Below, one piece after another: positions 1 to 7,897 of a stretch of DNA of 64,000 bases (positions within the stretch are counted from its first letter, which is position 1; each line of letters starts with the position of its first letter). The notes beneath the pieces are model-generated. The model did no database searches. It saw nothing but the letters and a program-made list of their open reading frames with translations, and had not been told where the DNA came from. The DNA is taken from NCBI GenBank assembly GCA_022729235.1, contig JALDAJ010000001.1, positions 824,442 through 888,441 on the forward strand, written 5' to 3'. Source of the stretch: Candidatus Nanohalarchaeota archaeon (GTDB lineage: Archaea > Nanohalarchaeota > Nanosalinia > Nanosalinales > Nanosalinaceae). Position numbers and translations under genes: made by a program.

Positions 1-1
1 G

Positions 2-100
2 AGCAGAGCTATGACAGCGAGGAATCGGTTGCCGGGAGAGTTCGACGACTTCTTTGAGTTCGTCGGTATGGAGACGCCTCCATGGTATCAGGAGGACTAG
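2..100 (+). CDS. C-terminal end of an unidentified protein (partial)
   Basis: An open frame enters from the left edge and gives about 32 residues ending in ETPPWYQED before a TAG at 98-100. The composition is acidic and protein-like. Its stop overlaps by two bases the stop of an opposing frame, which is a normal convergent arrangement. The fragment is too short to name a family. Confidence 0.45.
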   Translation, partial: SRAMTARNRLPGEFDDFFEFVGMETPPWYQED

Positions 101-198
101 ACTTCTTCGAATTCTTCTCTTATGTCTTCGATAATTTCTGTTATGTCGCCTTTGAATTTCCAGAGCACGATGCTTTCCTCGTCGCTAGGGTTGATGTG
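97..198 (-). pseudogene. C-terminal remnant of an unidentified acidic protein
   Basis: Read on the minus strand, this stretch gives a coherent acidic tail (LWKFKGDITEIIEDIREE and so on) ending in a stop at 97-99. Further upstream, beyond about 198, the same frame turns into Arg/His/Ser-rich sequence that is plainly the shadow of the peptidase fragment on the other strand. So only the C-terminus of this gene survives, and it is cut where the M24 homology begins. It may be a real deletion/inversion scar or an assembly join. Family unknown. Confidence 0.4.
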
Positions 199-564
199 CT
201 GGTGGTCCTGGAGGCTCAGCAGGCTGCTTTTGAAGTGCTTGAGCAGGGCGCGGGAGTTACAACTACTGAGGTCTACGATGCGGTCTGCGACGTCCTGGAA
301 GGGCACGGCTTCAAAACCTTGCGCGATGGAGATATCGAGGAAGGGTTTATCCACTCGGCGGGGCACGGTATCGGTCTGGAACTGCACGAGCCGCCGCGGA
401 TATCGGATAACAGTGAAGAGATCGAGGCGGGTACGGTCCTGACGGTGGAGCCGGGTCTGTACATTTCCTGTGTCGGAGGCGTACGTATCGAGGATATGGT
501 TGTGGTTACTGAGGACGGCTACGAGAACTATAACTCGATGAATAAGGACCTGGAGCTCGGCTAG
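199..564 (+). pseudogene. Truncated M24 (Xaa-Pro peptidase-like) remnant
   Basis: About 120 residues match the C-terminal half of M24 metallopeptidases. Visible are VLEAQQAAFE, the His-ligand block HSAGHGIGLELHEPP, the Glu-ligand block VEPGLY and the last Glu block GVRIEDMVVV. The family binds two metals through Asp, Asp, His, Glu, Glu in that order. Both Asp ligands and the whole N-terminal domain are missing, because the sequence starts just after where the second Asp would lie. An open frame continues upstream to 82, but that part is the antisense of the neighbouring remnant. The product would not be an active aminopeptidase. It ends just before a small unknown gene. Confidence 0.7.
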
Positions 565-619
565 TGTGTGGGTTGTAAAGTGTAGATATCCTGAAGAGTC
601 TCGTTCCTTCTTTTCTCCT

Positions 620-880
620 ATGAGTGATGATGTTGAACGCCCGGAGTGGATGGAACGTTTCATGGGAGAGTTGACTGAGTGGGTTCTTAACACGCCGGGA
701 GGAGGCGTCAAGTTTGTCAGGGCGAGGAGCCAGGAGGAGGCGCTGAGAAAGGCGGTGAGTTTTGAGGAAGTTGAGGTGTCCGGTACTCACGATGTACGTC
801 CACGAGTAGGGAGGTCGGACGCCCGCCTGATGCCGGAGCGAGAGTTTCTCCAGAGACTGAGAGAGCTTGTGGAGCGGTGA
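620..880 (+). CDS. Hypothetical protein, 86 residues
   Basis: A small charged protein beginning MSDDVERPEWMERF. An in-frame GTG at 566 would add 18 residues, but the ATG at 620 starts the more protein-like sequence, so I prefer it. It has no membrane segment, cysteine pair or motif I recognise. The C-terminal 20 residues (PEREFLQRLRELVER) look helical. It sits between the peptidase remnant and a membrane protein. Function unknown. Confidence 0.5.
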   Translation: MSDDVERPEWMERFMGELTEWVLNTPGGGVKFVRARSQEEALRKAVSFEEVEVSGTHDVRPRVGRSDARLMPEREFLQRLRELVER

Positions 881-929
881 TTTCTGGTCTTTTCTGAGGT
901 ATTAAAGAATAACGCGGTATGCGGTATCG

Positions 930-1754
930 ATGGATAGCTTTGACCCGAGCTTACTTCTCCTAGTTGTGGCAGCGTTCCTGGGAGTTCTATCGGTAGGATT
1001 GCTGGGGGTTCATGACGTATTCGGTATTTCACCTACCCTGAAGCTGATCGTGTTTTTCCTGGCTTCCTTGCTTTTCATACTGACAGGTGTTTACGTTGAA
1101 AGCCCGCTTGATTATTTTGCGTATCTACTGGCGGTTTCACTGTATCTTTCTGGTCTGTACCAGATGACCTTTTTTGGTTTCGATACAGCCGTGTACTTTG
1201 CAGTGACTGCGGCAGGTTCAGCGTTTATGGTAGGAGCCAGTTATCTCATCCAGCAGGATAGCCGGGAAGTATCTCGCGGAGATTTCAGGCTGTATTCTGC
1301 GGTACTTATGCTCTCTATCACGGCGTTTTTTTCCTATGGTATGTCGGCTCCAGAACCGACATATACCTTTATAGCCAACGAGGCTCCGGTAGTAGAAGGA
1401 GATGCTATGGAGCTAGGTAAGTTGTCGGTACACAACCCATTCCTTTTCTCCAGCAGACTGGATTTCCCGGGTTATGATGTCTGCATGTCTGGTTCTGAAG
1501 GAGTGGTTTTAAGGGTTTCCGCGGAGGTAGGCGGGGATGAAAGAGCTGTCAGGGGCGGTGAGGTGAGGCAGTTTCCTGTTGTAGCGGACGTTGGCAGCGA
1601 GTTATTTGATGATTTTGATTTTGATAACAGGAGTATCGGAACTGCATCGGAATGCGTCTCGGGGTCTGAAAAAAGGATCTGGATCGTTTCATCACCGGGC
1701 TCGCAGTTAGAGGATGCTTCATCGGAGAACAGTTACCTGTTCCGCTTTCTCTAA
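930..1754 (+). CDS. Membrane protein with a C-terminal exposed domain
   Basis: A 274-residue protein. Residues 1-100 hold about four hydrophobic helices (around 6-28, 35-55, 62-80, 85-105), and another lies at 123-140. A soluble, Asp/Glu-rich tail of about 130 residues follows, likely outside the cell. The tail has two well-spaced cysteines (in DVCMSG and SECVSG) that could form a disulfide. I recognise no family. The ATG at 930 follows a TTAAA-containing promoter-like stretch at about 900. It stands alone, with a 200-base AT-rich gap downstream. Confidence 0.65.
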   Translation: MDSFDPSLLLLVVAAFLGVLSVGLLGVHDVFGISPTLKLIVFFLASLLFILTGVYVESPLDYFAYLLAVSLYLSGLYQMTFFGFDTAVYFAVTAAGSAFMVGASYLIQQDSREVSRGDFRLYSAVLMLSITAFFSYGMSAPEPTYTFIANEAPVVEGDAMELGKLSVHNPFLFSSRLDFPGYDVCMSGSEGVVLRVSAEVGGDERAVRGGEVRQFPVVADVGSELFDDFDFDNRSIGTASECVSGSEKRIWIVSSPGSQLEDASSENSYLFRFL

Positions 1755-1861
1755 ACTTTCTGGTCCTCTATAGTCCGGACTAACCTCTATTTACCCAAAA
1801 TTTTCTTCCTGATATAGGACTCCTGGAGGTTTTAAGCTGTCTATGAACTTTTTCTGAAATA

Positions 1862-1916
1862 ATTAAACGATTAAAAACAATTATTAGGCGTATTAAACGG
1901 TTATAAACAGTTATTA
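1862..1916. repeat. Two 25-bp direct repeats upstream of a wHTH operon (probable operator)
   Basis: Two 25-bp units occupy 1862-1886 and 1892-1916, differ at three positions and start exactly 30 bp apart, close to three helical turns. Each unit holds two copies of the short word AACRRTTA, giving four half-sites. The repeats lie about 55-110 bases before a three-gene run whose middle gene encodes a winged-helix protein. That suggests an autoregulatory binding site (inference). Confidence 0.6.
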
Positions 1917-1969
1917 ACGGAAAAACCCTTTTAAACAGGTTTTTACAATGGAAGAGCGTGGTTGAAATC

Positions 1970-2071
1970 ATGAATGCTTTGAAGAATGCGGTTGAACAGG
2001 TAGCTGAACTCAAAAACCCTGAAAAAGAACTTAAAATAGAATCTGACTGTTTAAAAGGTCTGGAACGATGA
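1970..2071 (+). CDS. Small 33-residue ORF at the head of the wHTH operon
   Basis: ATG at 1970, with an in-frame GTG at 1958 as alternative. It encodes a 33-residue Lys/Glu-rich peptide beginning MNALKNAVEQVAELKNPEKE. Its TGA overlaps the ATG of the winged-helix gene (ATGA at 2068), so the two would be translationally coupled. The amphipathic helical look and the coupling support it being real. Function unknown. Confidence 0.45.
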   Translation: MNALKNAVEQVAELKNPEKELKIESDCLKGLER

Positions 2072-2385
2072 GCAGAGGATTTAGAAATCTTTTCATAAAT
2101 CTTGAACCTGTTAAAATTCTTTTGACAGTTCGCAAGCAGAAAAAGATATCTGTTAAGGGGGCTAGCGAAAAGACAGGGGTTAGCCAGGATTACGCTCTTG
2201 ATTCACTCGAGATGATGGCGGAGAACGGGCTGGTTAGGCGAGAAGACGAGGGTTACCTCATCACCCCGTACGGAAAGTCGCTCTCAGAAAGTCTTCTGTT
2301 ATTCCTTGATCTGGCGGAGAAAGTTGAGATACAGGAAGGCATGGTGAGCGAGCATGGTCTCGCGTTTATGGAGGGGAGACTATGA
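2068..2385 (+). CDS. Winged helix-turn-helix transcriptional regulator
   Basis: A 105-residue protein. Residues 12-70 read as a wHTH: helix PVKILLTVRKQK, recognition segment ASEKTGVSQDYALDSLEMMAENGLV and wing RREDEGYLITPYGKSL. A C-terminal helix (SLLLFLDLAEKVE) could dimerise. It lies between a 33-residue ORF and a 150-residue protein, each coupled by an ATGA overlap. The repeats at 1862-1916 are the natural candidate target. The family cannot be narrowed beyond small archaeal wHTH. Confidence 0.7.
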   Translation: MSRGFRNLFINLEPVKILLTVRKQKKISVKGASEKTGVSQDYALDSLEMMAENGLVRREDEGYLITPYGKSLSESLLLFLDLAEKVEIQEGMVSEHGLAFMEGRL

Positions 2386-2834
2386 GCGGGAGCAGTTCTT
2401 CCACACCGCCATCCCGGTCGAAGAAGGCGTTCGAAGAGGTAGAACTCCCGTTTGATATCATCTCTGATGACCACATAAAGGGAGATAAACTACGTGAAGC
2501 TCTGAAAGCTGATGAAGTAGACAACTCGATGAGAGATTACTCGGTCTTCGATGTCGAGCAGGAAGACGACCTCTACGAGTTCAGGGCAGTCAAGGACAGC
2601 ACATTTCCATACCTATTTCCGAGTAACGAGGCTTACATAGCATTTGAGCTGAGAGATTCAGATAAACACGAGTACAGCCATATGAGAGTGGAGATGGGTG
2701 CTCCTGATAAACGCGTTATGGATGAGCTATACCGCGGCGTGAGAGACCTTGAGAACGGTCTGGAGACGTACTTCAGGAACCAGCGTTTCGGAGATGGCAG
2801 GATTCAGAGGGCGGCGCCTCACACTGCTGATTAG
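2382..2834 (+). CDS. Hypothetical protein coupled to the wHTH regulator
   Basis: A 150-residue acidic soluble protein that starts within the stop of the regulator (ATGA overlap). It has a Ser/Pro-rich N-terminus (SSSSTPPSRS), then a mixed alpha/beta region ending in a helix (MDELYRGVRDLENGLETYF). I see no cysteine motifs and no recognisable domain. Tight coupling suggests it works with, or is controlled by, the regulator. Confidence 0.6.
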   Translation: MSGSSSSTPPSRSKKAFEEVELPFDIISDDHIKGDKLREALKADEVDNSMRDYSVFDVEQEDDLYEFRAVKDSTFPYLFPSNEAYIAFELRDSDKHEYSHMRVEMGAPDKRVMDELYRGVRDLENGLETYFRNQRFGDGRIQRAAPHTAD

Positions 2835-2904
2835 GCGTCTGCTTCTTTTTCTTCTCTTTATACTTTCAAAAGGTTTTATCTTGATAACTTACTAATACAG
2901 GCCT

Positions 2905-3906
2905 ATGGATGCGCAAAGAATCTTCCTTGGCGGAGTAGCAGCACTGCTGGTGCTTACATCATTCCTGATGGTCGCACCGTTTCTGGGTTACCTGCTGTCA
3001 GCTATTCTGCTCGCGTTTATCCTGAAGCCGTTGCAGGAGAAATTAGGGTCTTATATAGGACCTAATATCGCGTCCGGGATCATCATAATACTGTTTATAT
3101 CCGCAGTGATAGCACCTTTCGGTATAGCGTTAAGCGCAGTTGTAGATGACGCCCAGCAGTTAGTTGATAACATAGGAGATGCCGAGTTCCTGGATTTTGA
3201 CGAGATAGAAGAACTTATATTTGATTACACTGGTCAGGAAATCAACTTACAGCAAGAAATACAGGCTGGGCTTGAAAGGTTTGCCGAGGTCGCGGTCGGC
3301 GGGTTCGCCCAGGTAGTTGACCTTATAACAGGAGTTCTCATAGGGCTGCTGATTATGATATTTGTTCTTTTCTACCTCCTGAAAGACGGTGAAAAACTCC
3401 ATGCATGGGTGGTAGAGGTTACGCCGGTAGCAGAAGACCTGCAGGATGATCTGTACTCTAAGGCTGAGCTCATGACCTGGTCTGTATTGAAGGGTCACGT
3501 GCTGGTGGCTATAATAGAAGGTCTCATAGGAGGTCTTGGTCTCTGGCTCGCCGGCGTCCCGAACGTCGCGTTCTGGACGTTCATCATGATAATCCTTAGT
3601 TTCATCCCGGTTGTAGGTGCGTTCCTTGTATGGGCGCCAGCATCGATTTATCTCTTCCTGGTAGGAGAGCTCTCATCCGCTCTTTTCCTCTTCGTTTACG
3701 GGGCGGTAATCATCAGTCTGGCGGACAACCTCCTCCGACCGTACATGGTCGATAAAAGGGCGGAGATACATCCTGCAGCGATACTGATAGGTGTTATAGG
3801 CGGTATCTATGTGTTCGGTGCAGTCGGGTTATTCATCGGACCTATCATTTTCGGCTTCTCCAAGACTGTCCTGGATGTTCTTATGAGGGAGCAGTCAGAA
3901 CCATAA
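2905..3906 (+). CDS. AI-2E family (UPF0118) membrane transporter
   Basis: A 333-residue membrane protein with the AI-2E/PerM layout: paired N-terminal helices (about 8-45, then ILAFILKPLQEKLG), a helix around 55-80, a soluble middle (about 85-130) and a C-terminal block of five or so helices. The C-terminal block carries family-typical text (FVLFYLLKDGEKL, IPVVGAFLVWAPASIYLF, DNLLRPYMVDKRAEIHPAAILIG). Members export small molecules or act as Na+/H+ antiporters; the substrate here is unknown. Start ATG at 2905 follows an AT-rich promoter region. Single gene. Confidence 0.88.
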   Translation: MDAQRIFLGGVAALLVLTSFLMVAPFLGYLLSAILLAFILKPLQEKLGSYIGPNIASGIIIILFISAVIAPFGIALSAVVDDAQQLVDNIGDAEFLDFDEIEELIFDYTGQEINLQQEIQAGLERFAEVAVGGFAQVVDLITGVLIGLLIMIFVLFYLLKDGEKLHAWVVEVTPVAEDLQDDLYSKAELMTWSVLKGHVLVAIIEGLIGGLGLWLAGVPNVAFWTFIMIILSFIPVVGAFLVWAPASIYLFLVGELSSALFLFVYGAVIISLADNLLRPYMVDKRAEIHPAAILIGVIGGIYVFGAVGLFIGPIIFGFSKTVLDVLMREQSEP

Positions 3907-3907
3907 G

Positions 3908-4099
3908 CTAGGTATCGATACCTGCTTTATTCAGTCTTGAAAGGATGTCCTCCCTTTCGAGACCCCAGTCATCTATAAGTTCCAGTAAAAACTCTCTGTC
4001 AAACTCCTTGTTATTTAGAGACCTTAGGTCATTTCTATCCTTCTCCCGGTTCATCTTCGCCTTCAGAACAAATAGTTCTTCCAGAGGCGCGATATTCAC
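3908..4099 (-). pseudogene. C-terminal part of a frameshifted nucleotidyltransferase
   Basis: The frame can be read from a GTG at 4099, but homology-like sequence continues upstream in the same frame as EEEFLGQKVNIAPLEELF, followed by VLKAKMNREKDRNDLRSL. In MNT/AbiEii-like nucleotidyltransferases that segment (LG-Q-V-x-I-A-P-E-L-x-x-LK ... R-KD-x-DL) directly follows the catalytic half. The catalytic half is in another frame (4096-4449), so this is most likely one gene split by a one-base shift near 4112-4126. Alternatively it is a translationally coupled second ORF via the GTGA overlap. Confidence 0.6.
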
Positions 4100-4449
4100 T
4101 TTCTGTCCCAGAAATTCTTCTTCTCGCTGTGTTCGAACAGCTTCTGCATGTTATCTTCTTGAACCCTCTTAGGCGGAAAACCAGAACTGGCTTCAACTTC
4201 TATTCCTCTGAAAACAGTTTCAAAACCCTGGTCGTCGATGTGGTTGCCGTCTTTCACGTAATCCCTATCCTCGACTTCTGCACCTAATCTGCTGGCAAAT
4301 TCTCCGATATCTTGTTCGCTCACGATGAAGTCTATATCACTGAGATCTCGGTTAGAGTCACCGTAGAGTTTCACTGCCATACCTGAGAAAACTAGCCAGT
4401 CTAAGCCTTTGATTATGTCAAAAAGCTCAGAAAAGCCTTCTTTATCCAT
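4096..4449 (-). CDS. Nucleotidyltransferase-like protein, catalytic half (frameshifted)
   Basis: A 117-residue product with the minimal nucleotidyltransferase signature: SGMAVKLYGD, then DLSDIDFIV, where the D-x-D pair would bind metal. The N-terminal helix (FSELFDIIKGLDWL) fits the family. The last residues (NFWDRK) do not, and the family-like continuation lies in the -1/+2 frame in the next ORF. Many such proteins are the toxin or NTP-transferase half of two-gene systems, but no partner antitoxin is visible here. Whether it is functional depends on the shift being real. Confidence 0.6.
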   Translation of the reverse strand: MDKEGFSELFDIIKGLDWLVFSGMAVKLYGDSNRDLSDIDFIVSEQDIGEFASRLGAEVEDRDYVKDGNHIDDQGFETVFRGIEVEASSGFPPKRVQEDNMQKLFEHSEKKNFWDRK

Positions 4450-4497
4450 AACTGTACTATATTCCGGAAAGATAAAAAAAGAAAAAGTACCTGGGTT

Positions 4498-4758
4498 CTA
4501 GAAGTCGCTGTCCTGAGCCCAGTTGTAGAGATAGGCGATAAGCGCTCCGCCAATCGCTCCGTCAACAACTGCCCACACTGTTCCGATTAATGTCCCTGTC
4601 AGGGTGGCTTCATAGCCTATATAGATAGAGGAAGCCAGTTCAACTACAGCGACTCCGTAATCAGCGTAAGTCGCTAAAAGTCCGAGAACTAGTGCAAACA
4701 GTCCGCATGTAGCGGCTAGAGCGATAGCAAGAGACTTAACGTCAAGTTCTTCTGCCAT
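4498..4758 (-). CDS. Small membrane protein, archaeal 'bacteriophage holin'-type annotation family
   Basis: An 86-residue protein with two hydrophobic stretches (about 10-33 and 48-78). The text LAIALAATCGLFALVLGLLA ... LASSIYIGYEATLTGTLIGTVWAVVDGAIGGALIAYLYNW matches, from memory, a conserved short archaeal family that databases label holin-like without evidence for lysis. An upstream in-frame ATG at 4770 would add four residues. Single gene on the minus strand, and no phage genes are adjacent. Confidence 0.65.
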   Translation of the reverse strand: MAEELDVKSLAIALAATCGLFALVLGLLATYADYGVAVVELASSIYIGYEATLTGTLIGTVWAVVDGAIGGALIAYLYNWAQDSDF

Positions 4759-4862
4759 AGAGTTTTTCACCTTGTTAAACAGTTCTGTTCGCTCATTAAA
4801 AAGCGCTTCTTATACCTGCCAAACAGCATAACCAATAAGAGTATGACGCCTAATCGTAAGAT

Positions 4863-5708
4863 ATGGTCTTCGGCAGGTTAAAAACAGGGCTATTACTGAC
4901 AAAGGACAGCCTATTACTGATGCGGCATAACCCAAAATTAGGGCTGTTCCCGCTTGTAAGCGGTGCTGCCGGTTTTCTATTCCTCGCTATCTTCCTCGGA
5001 GTGACTTTCGGTCTAACGGCTGTTGCTCCCGAGGGTATAGCGCTTGCCGCACTGTTTTTCGTATACCTTGGACTGACGTTTATCTCATCGTTTTTCACCG
5101 CTGGCCTGGTGCACCAGACCCGTGAAGTACTGGAAGGCGGAGAAGCCTCTCTACGGGCAGGTATGGCAGGAGCGTGGAACGTGAAAAAGCCGTTACTGGT
5201 CTGGGCATTCATCAGCGCAACAGTCGGTATAATAATCAACGCAATCGAGAACTCTGACTCCCGAATGGCGCGTATCTTTGGCGTAATCTTCGGCGTCGCA
5301 TGGACGCTTATGACATTCTTCATAATACCGGTGATAGTCTTCGAGAAAACCTCTACCAAGGGAATGTTTACAAGAAGCGCCAGTACTTTCAAACAGACAT
5401 GGGGAGAGACCCCGATAAGTCTCATCGGAGTCCAGCTTGTCTCAGTAGCTGTTATGGCGGTGTTTGCACTACCCGCGATTTACCTGTTTTCCGTAGGAAT
5501 TATTTCTATCGCTATCGGACTGGTACTGACCGGCGTACTACTTTCATTCCTCGCCGCACAGACACTCCAGGGCGTGGTGAAAACGGTCCTGTACCTCTAC
5601 GCAGCTACAGGGGCAAAACCAGGCGAGTTCAACGACATCGACTTCGATGACCTGGCAAGCAGCAAATCCCGCTCCTCGTTGACCGGTCCCGCAACCAGCT
5701 TCCAGTAG
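4863..5708 (+). CDS. Multi-pass membrane protein (DUF6159-like)
   Basis: A 281-residue integral membrane protein with about six helices (25-55, 60-85, 115-133, 140-165, 190-215, 220-245). A conserved-looking loop LVHQTREVLEGGEASLRAG and the text IPVIVFEKTSTKGMFTRSASTFKQTWGE resemble the DUF6159 family, found in archaea and bacteria with no known function. The acidic C-terminal tail (NDIDFDDLASSKS) is likely cytoplasmic. It appears to be the last backbone gene before the AT-rich accessory region. Confidence 0.65.
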   Translation: MVFGRLKTGLLLTKDSLLLMRHNPKLGLFPLVSGAAGFLFLAIFLGVTFGLTAVAPEGIALAALFFVYLGLTFISSFFTAGLVHQTREVLEGGEASLRAGMAGAWNVKKPLLVWAFISATVGIIINAIENSDSRMARIFGVIFGVAWTLMTFFIIPVIVFEKTSTKGMFTRSASTFKQTWGETPISLIGVQLVSVAVMAVFALPAIYLFSVGIISIAIGLVLTGVLLSFLAAQTLQGVVKTVLYLYAATGAKPGEFNDIDFDDLASSKSRSSLTGPATSFQ

Positions 5709-5738
5709 GCGTTATTACAATCGATATGCCTTTACTTT

Positions 5739-6728
5739 TTAGGTGTAGGCAACTTCTCTCTCGAAGAGCTGTTCTTCAGCCTCCTCTGGATCTTTCTCAG
5801 GGTCTGGTAGTTCTGCAGCCTTGTCGTAAGACACTTTGACTCTTACTTCAAATTCTTGCTCTTCTCTATCGCCTACCAGGTCCATAGGTTCTTCTCCATA
5901 AGGCTTTTTGATATCTGTTAGCAGGTGGATATGGCCTTCGTAGACGATTCCATCTCCTACATCATAGGCGATGACTTCTGGCGTTCTTTCTTCACCCTCT
6001 CCTATGCATGACTCTATCCTGACCTCGTTTTTCTCTATGATATCTTCCATCAGAGCTTGATGGATATCCTCGTCCATAGGGCCTCCATAATCTACGTTGG
6101 AGGTGTATTCTCTGATAAGAGGGGAGAAAAATTCTTCAAATTCGTCTACATCAAGATTAACGCTGGTTGCTCCATCTAGTTTAATTTTCTTTTCTTTTCC
6201 AGCATAATTGCTTACCACAGTCTTAATTTTCTGTAAATAGCTACTATTTTTCCGATCATTGTACTTTTCCACTCCTTTAAGAATCCTTTTTATGCCTTTT
6301 AATTCCTCTTTACTAGATTCTCTGGGTCTTAGCATGCTTTTAACGCATTTCTTTGTGACTTTCGCGGTCTTTTTTAGACCAAGTGAAGGAGCCCTATTTC
6401 TCACGGGGTTAGAAGGATTACCATCGTAATCGATATGTCTGCTACGGGCTCCTGTTTTTAATTTGTAGCCTGAAGATGTTCTTTGAATACTGTGATCTCC
6501 ATCATTCAACTCTTCCACACCGTCTTCACTCACGTCCAGTATATATCTTTTACCTCCTTTTTTTCCGATATACCTTCCGTCATCCATCTTCCATACAGTA
6601 TGGAAGCCTCTGCTCAGCTTCTCTCCGTCTGAGTTATAGAAAGCGCTGGTAGCACCTCTTCCTTTGATTTCAAGGCCTTCTTCCACTTCTCCATATACTT
6701 CGTTAAGATCTTCTTCAATACTCTTCAT
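5739..6728 (-). CDS. Hypothetical protein, 329 residues
   Basis: A soluble charged protein of unknown family. The N-terminal 100 residues read as beta-rich repeats (FHTVWKMDDGRYIGKKGGKRYILDV), the middle is basic (KVTKKCVKSMLRPRESSKEELKGIKRILKG), and the C-terminal 130 residues are acidic and end PDPEKDPEEAEEQLFEREVAYT. No signal peptide or membrane segment is visible. The composition is AT-richer than the genes to its left, like the accessory region to its right. It lies just outside the 12-bp tRNA-end repeat at 6821, so it may be older cargo or backbone. Confidence 0.55.
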   Translation of the reverse strand: MKSIEEDLNEVYGEVEEGLEIKGRGATSAFYNSDGEKLSRGFHTVWKMDDGRYIGKKGGKRYILDVSEDGVEELNDGDHSIQRTSSGYKLKTGARSRHIDYDGNPSNPVRNRAPSLGLKKTAKVTKKCVKSMLRPRESSKEELKGIKRILKGVEKYNDRKNSSYLQKIKTVVSNYAGKEKKIKLDGATSVNLDVDEFEEFFSPLIREYTSNVDYGGPMDEDIHQALMEDIIEKNEVRIESCIGEGEERTPEVIAYDVGDGIVYEGHIHLLTDIKKPYGEEPMDLVGDREEQEFEVRVKVSYDKAAELPDPEKDPEEAEEQLFEREVAYT

Positions 6729-6820
6729 AAATTGTTATTTCCTACTACTAATTCATAAGTTCCGAATAATATAATTAGGCCAACCGCGCTCAGAGTAACA
6801 GACAGTTAAACGCTGATTAA

Positions 6821-6832
6821 AAGCCCCGCCCG
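6821..6832 (+). repeat. Candidate left attachment site (12-bp copy of the tRNA-Thr 3' end)
   Basis: AAGCCCCGCCCG matches the tRNA-Thr acceptor end at 39464-39475 exactly; one base further on either side the match stops. Twelve bases is short for a direct repeat made by tRNA integration, though it lies at the place where composition and gene content change. The same AAGCCCCG core recurs at 8153 and 8953, so some of the match may come from that repeat family instead. Confidence 0.4.
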
Positions 6833-6958
6833 GACGTACTACCAAGCGTTCAAAGCCCTCAATCGAAACACGGCGTGGCGAAAGGGCTAGCGACCTAGAG
6901 ATATTTATAGCCCATTGGAAAAGTGGTGAGGGGCTACGAATCAAGGGTACAAAGCCCC
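6821..6958. repeat. Structured AAGCCCC element, left-most copies
   Basis: AAGCCCCG at 6821 is followed about 20 bases later by GTTCAAAGCCCTCAA, the same layout as the copies at 8953 and 10514. An AGCCCT/AGGGCT pair encloses 6854-6889. A second unit at 6930-6957 is a GGGGCT/AGCCCC hairpin containing GGGTACAAAGCCCC. This stretch is distinctly GC-richer than its surroundings. Function unknown. Confidence 0.4.
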
Positions 6959-7450
6959 AGAAGAAAACAGGAAACTGTATTTGTAATAAAAAATCATAAA
7001 AGACTAAGGGCTAAATCCGTCTTATGAACCAAGGTGGATGCTTTTGGTTTGCATTCGTTAATTAGTTCTTGTAGCTATAGCTTTATCGCGGGTGACTGTT
7101 TTTGGTAATTTCTTACTGAATAAATATCCTACTTCTGTTCAAAACTATTCTAGAATTAGTTCTGTAAGAAATATTTCTTGGTTGCTATTAAAACATATTT
7201 TATGACTATCTAGAACTTCTCAATAAGTTTAAAGCTCAAAGAGCTGTATTTATGCCGTTTTAAGTCTTCTAAATCGATATAAGGCATTTAAAGCTTTTGT
7301 AATAATGTAGAATCGCGTGATTGAAATGACAAACAGCATGCAAGCCAAAATAGCAGAAGCCCAGAAGGGTGGATGCTTTTGGAGCATTAAAATCTAGTAT
7401 CAGTCGTGGTGAGTTAGGCCTCACTGGGCTTGAGAAAGGAGGTGAAATCA

Positions 7451-7897
7451 ATGGTAAGAGATGAACTTCCGTCTACTCCGCAAATAGAAGCTGTTGAAGA
7501 GGTGCTTGAAGATCGAGGTTACGAGGCCAGGGAAACTAATCTAACTAGGGTGAAAAATAGTGATGAAACCTTCGAATACACGAGCTTCAGGAAGAGTCCT
7601 GTAAATTCCTCGTTGGTTTATGACCAAGAGACGGGAGATGTTGTACAATTATCCGTCGCTCTTCCAAAAGGGAGGCCTTATGATTCAGAAACGGGACTTC
7701 ATGATCTGGATCCAGATGCAGTTCAATCAGCGATTGACTATCTGCAGAACGAGGATAGGATAGAGTACGATGACGAATTAGGATCTATAACAGCTAGATT
7801 TGAACCTCAGGAAACGCCTGAAGAAACGGCTGATCTACTGGAGGAGACGGCAGAAGCAGTGGAGACTGTTGCGGACATTAGAGAGGCTCTAAGCTAA
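7451..7897 (+). CDS. Hypothetical acidic protein, 148 residues
   Basis: Starts at the ATG at 7451, placed eight bases after a strong Shine-Dalgarno (GGAGGTGA at 7438-7445); an upstream in-frame TTG at 7430 has no such support. The soluble acidic protein begins MVRDELPSTPQIEAVEEVLEDRGYEARETN and ends in a long helix (TPEETADLLEETAEAVETVADIREAL). No motif I recognise. First gene inside the putative element. Confidence 0.6.
   Translation: MVRDELPSTPQIEAVEEVLEDRGYEARETNLTRVKNSDETFEYTSFRKSPVNSSLVYDQETGDVVQLSVALPKGRPYDSETGLHDLDPDAVQSAIDYLQNEDRIEYDDELGSITARFEPQETPEETADLLEETAEAVETVADIREALS

Larger units (their letters stand above)
6729..7450. other. 722-base intergenic region, AT-rich with structured short repeats
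   Basis: No convincing gene is present; a 63-codon minus-strand frame at 6753-6944 has shadow-like composition. The left part (6821-6958) is GC-richer and hairpin-rich and starts with the 12-bp tRNA-end match. The middle (7060-7320) is very AT-rich. A 15-bp word, GGTGGATGCTTTTGG, occurs at 7033-7047 and again at 7368-7382. A GTGAG/CTCAC hairpin at about 7408-7423 lies just before the Shine-Dalgarno of the next gene. Confidence 0.5.

Noticed and set aside
4850-5425. 191-codon minus-strand frame opposite the membrane protein
   Set aside because: It is antisense to a well-supported multi-helix membrane protein and shows no domain.
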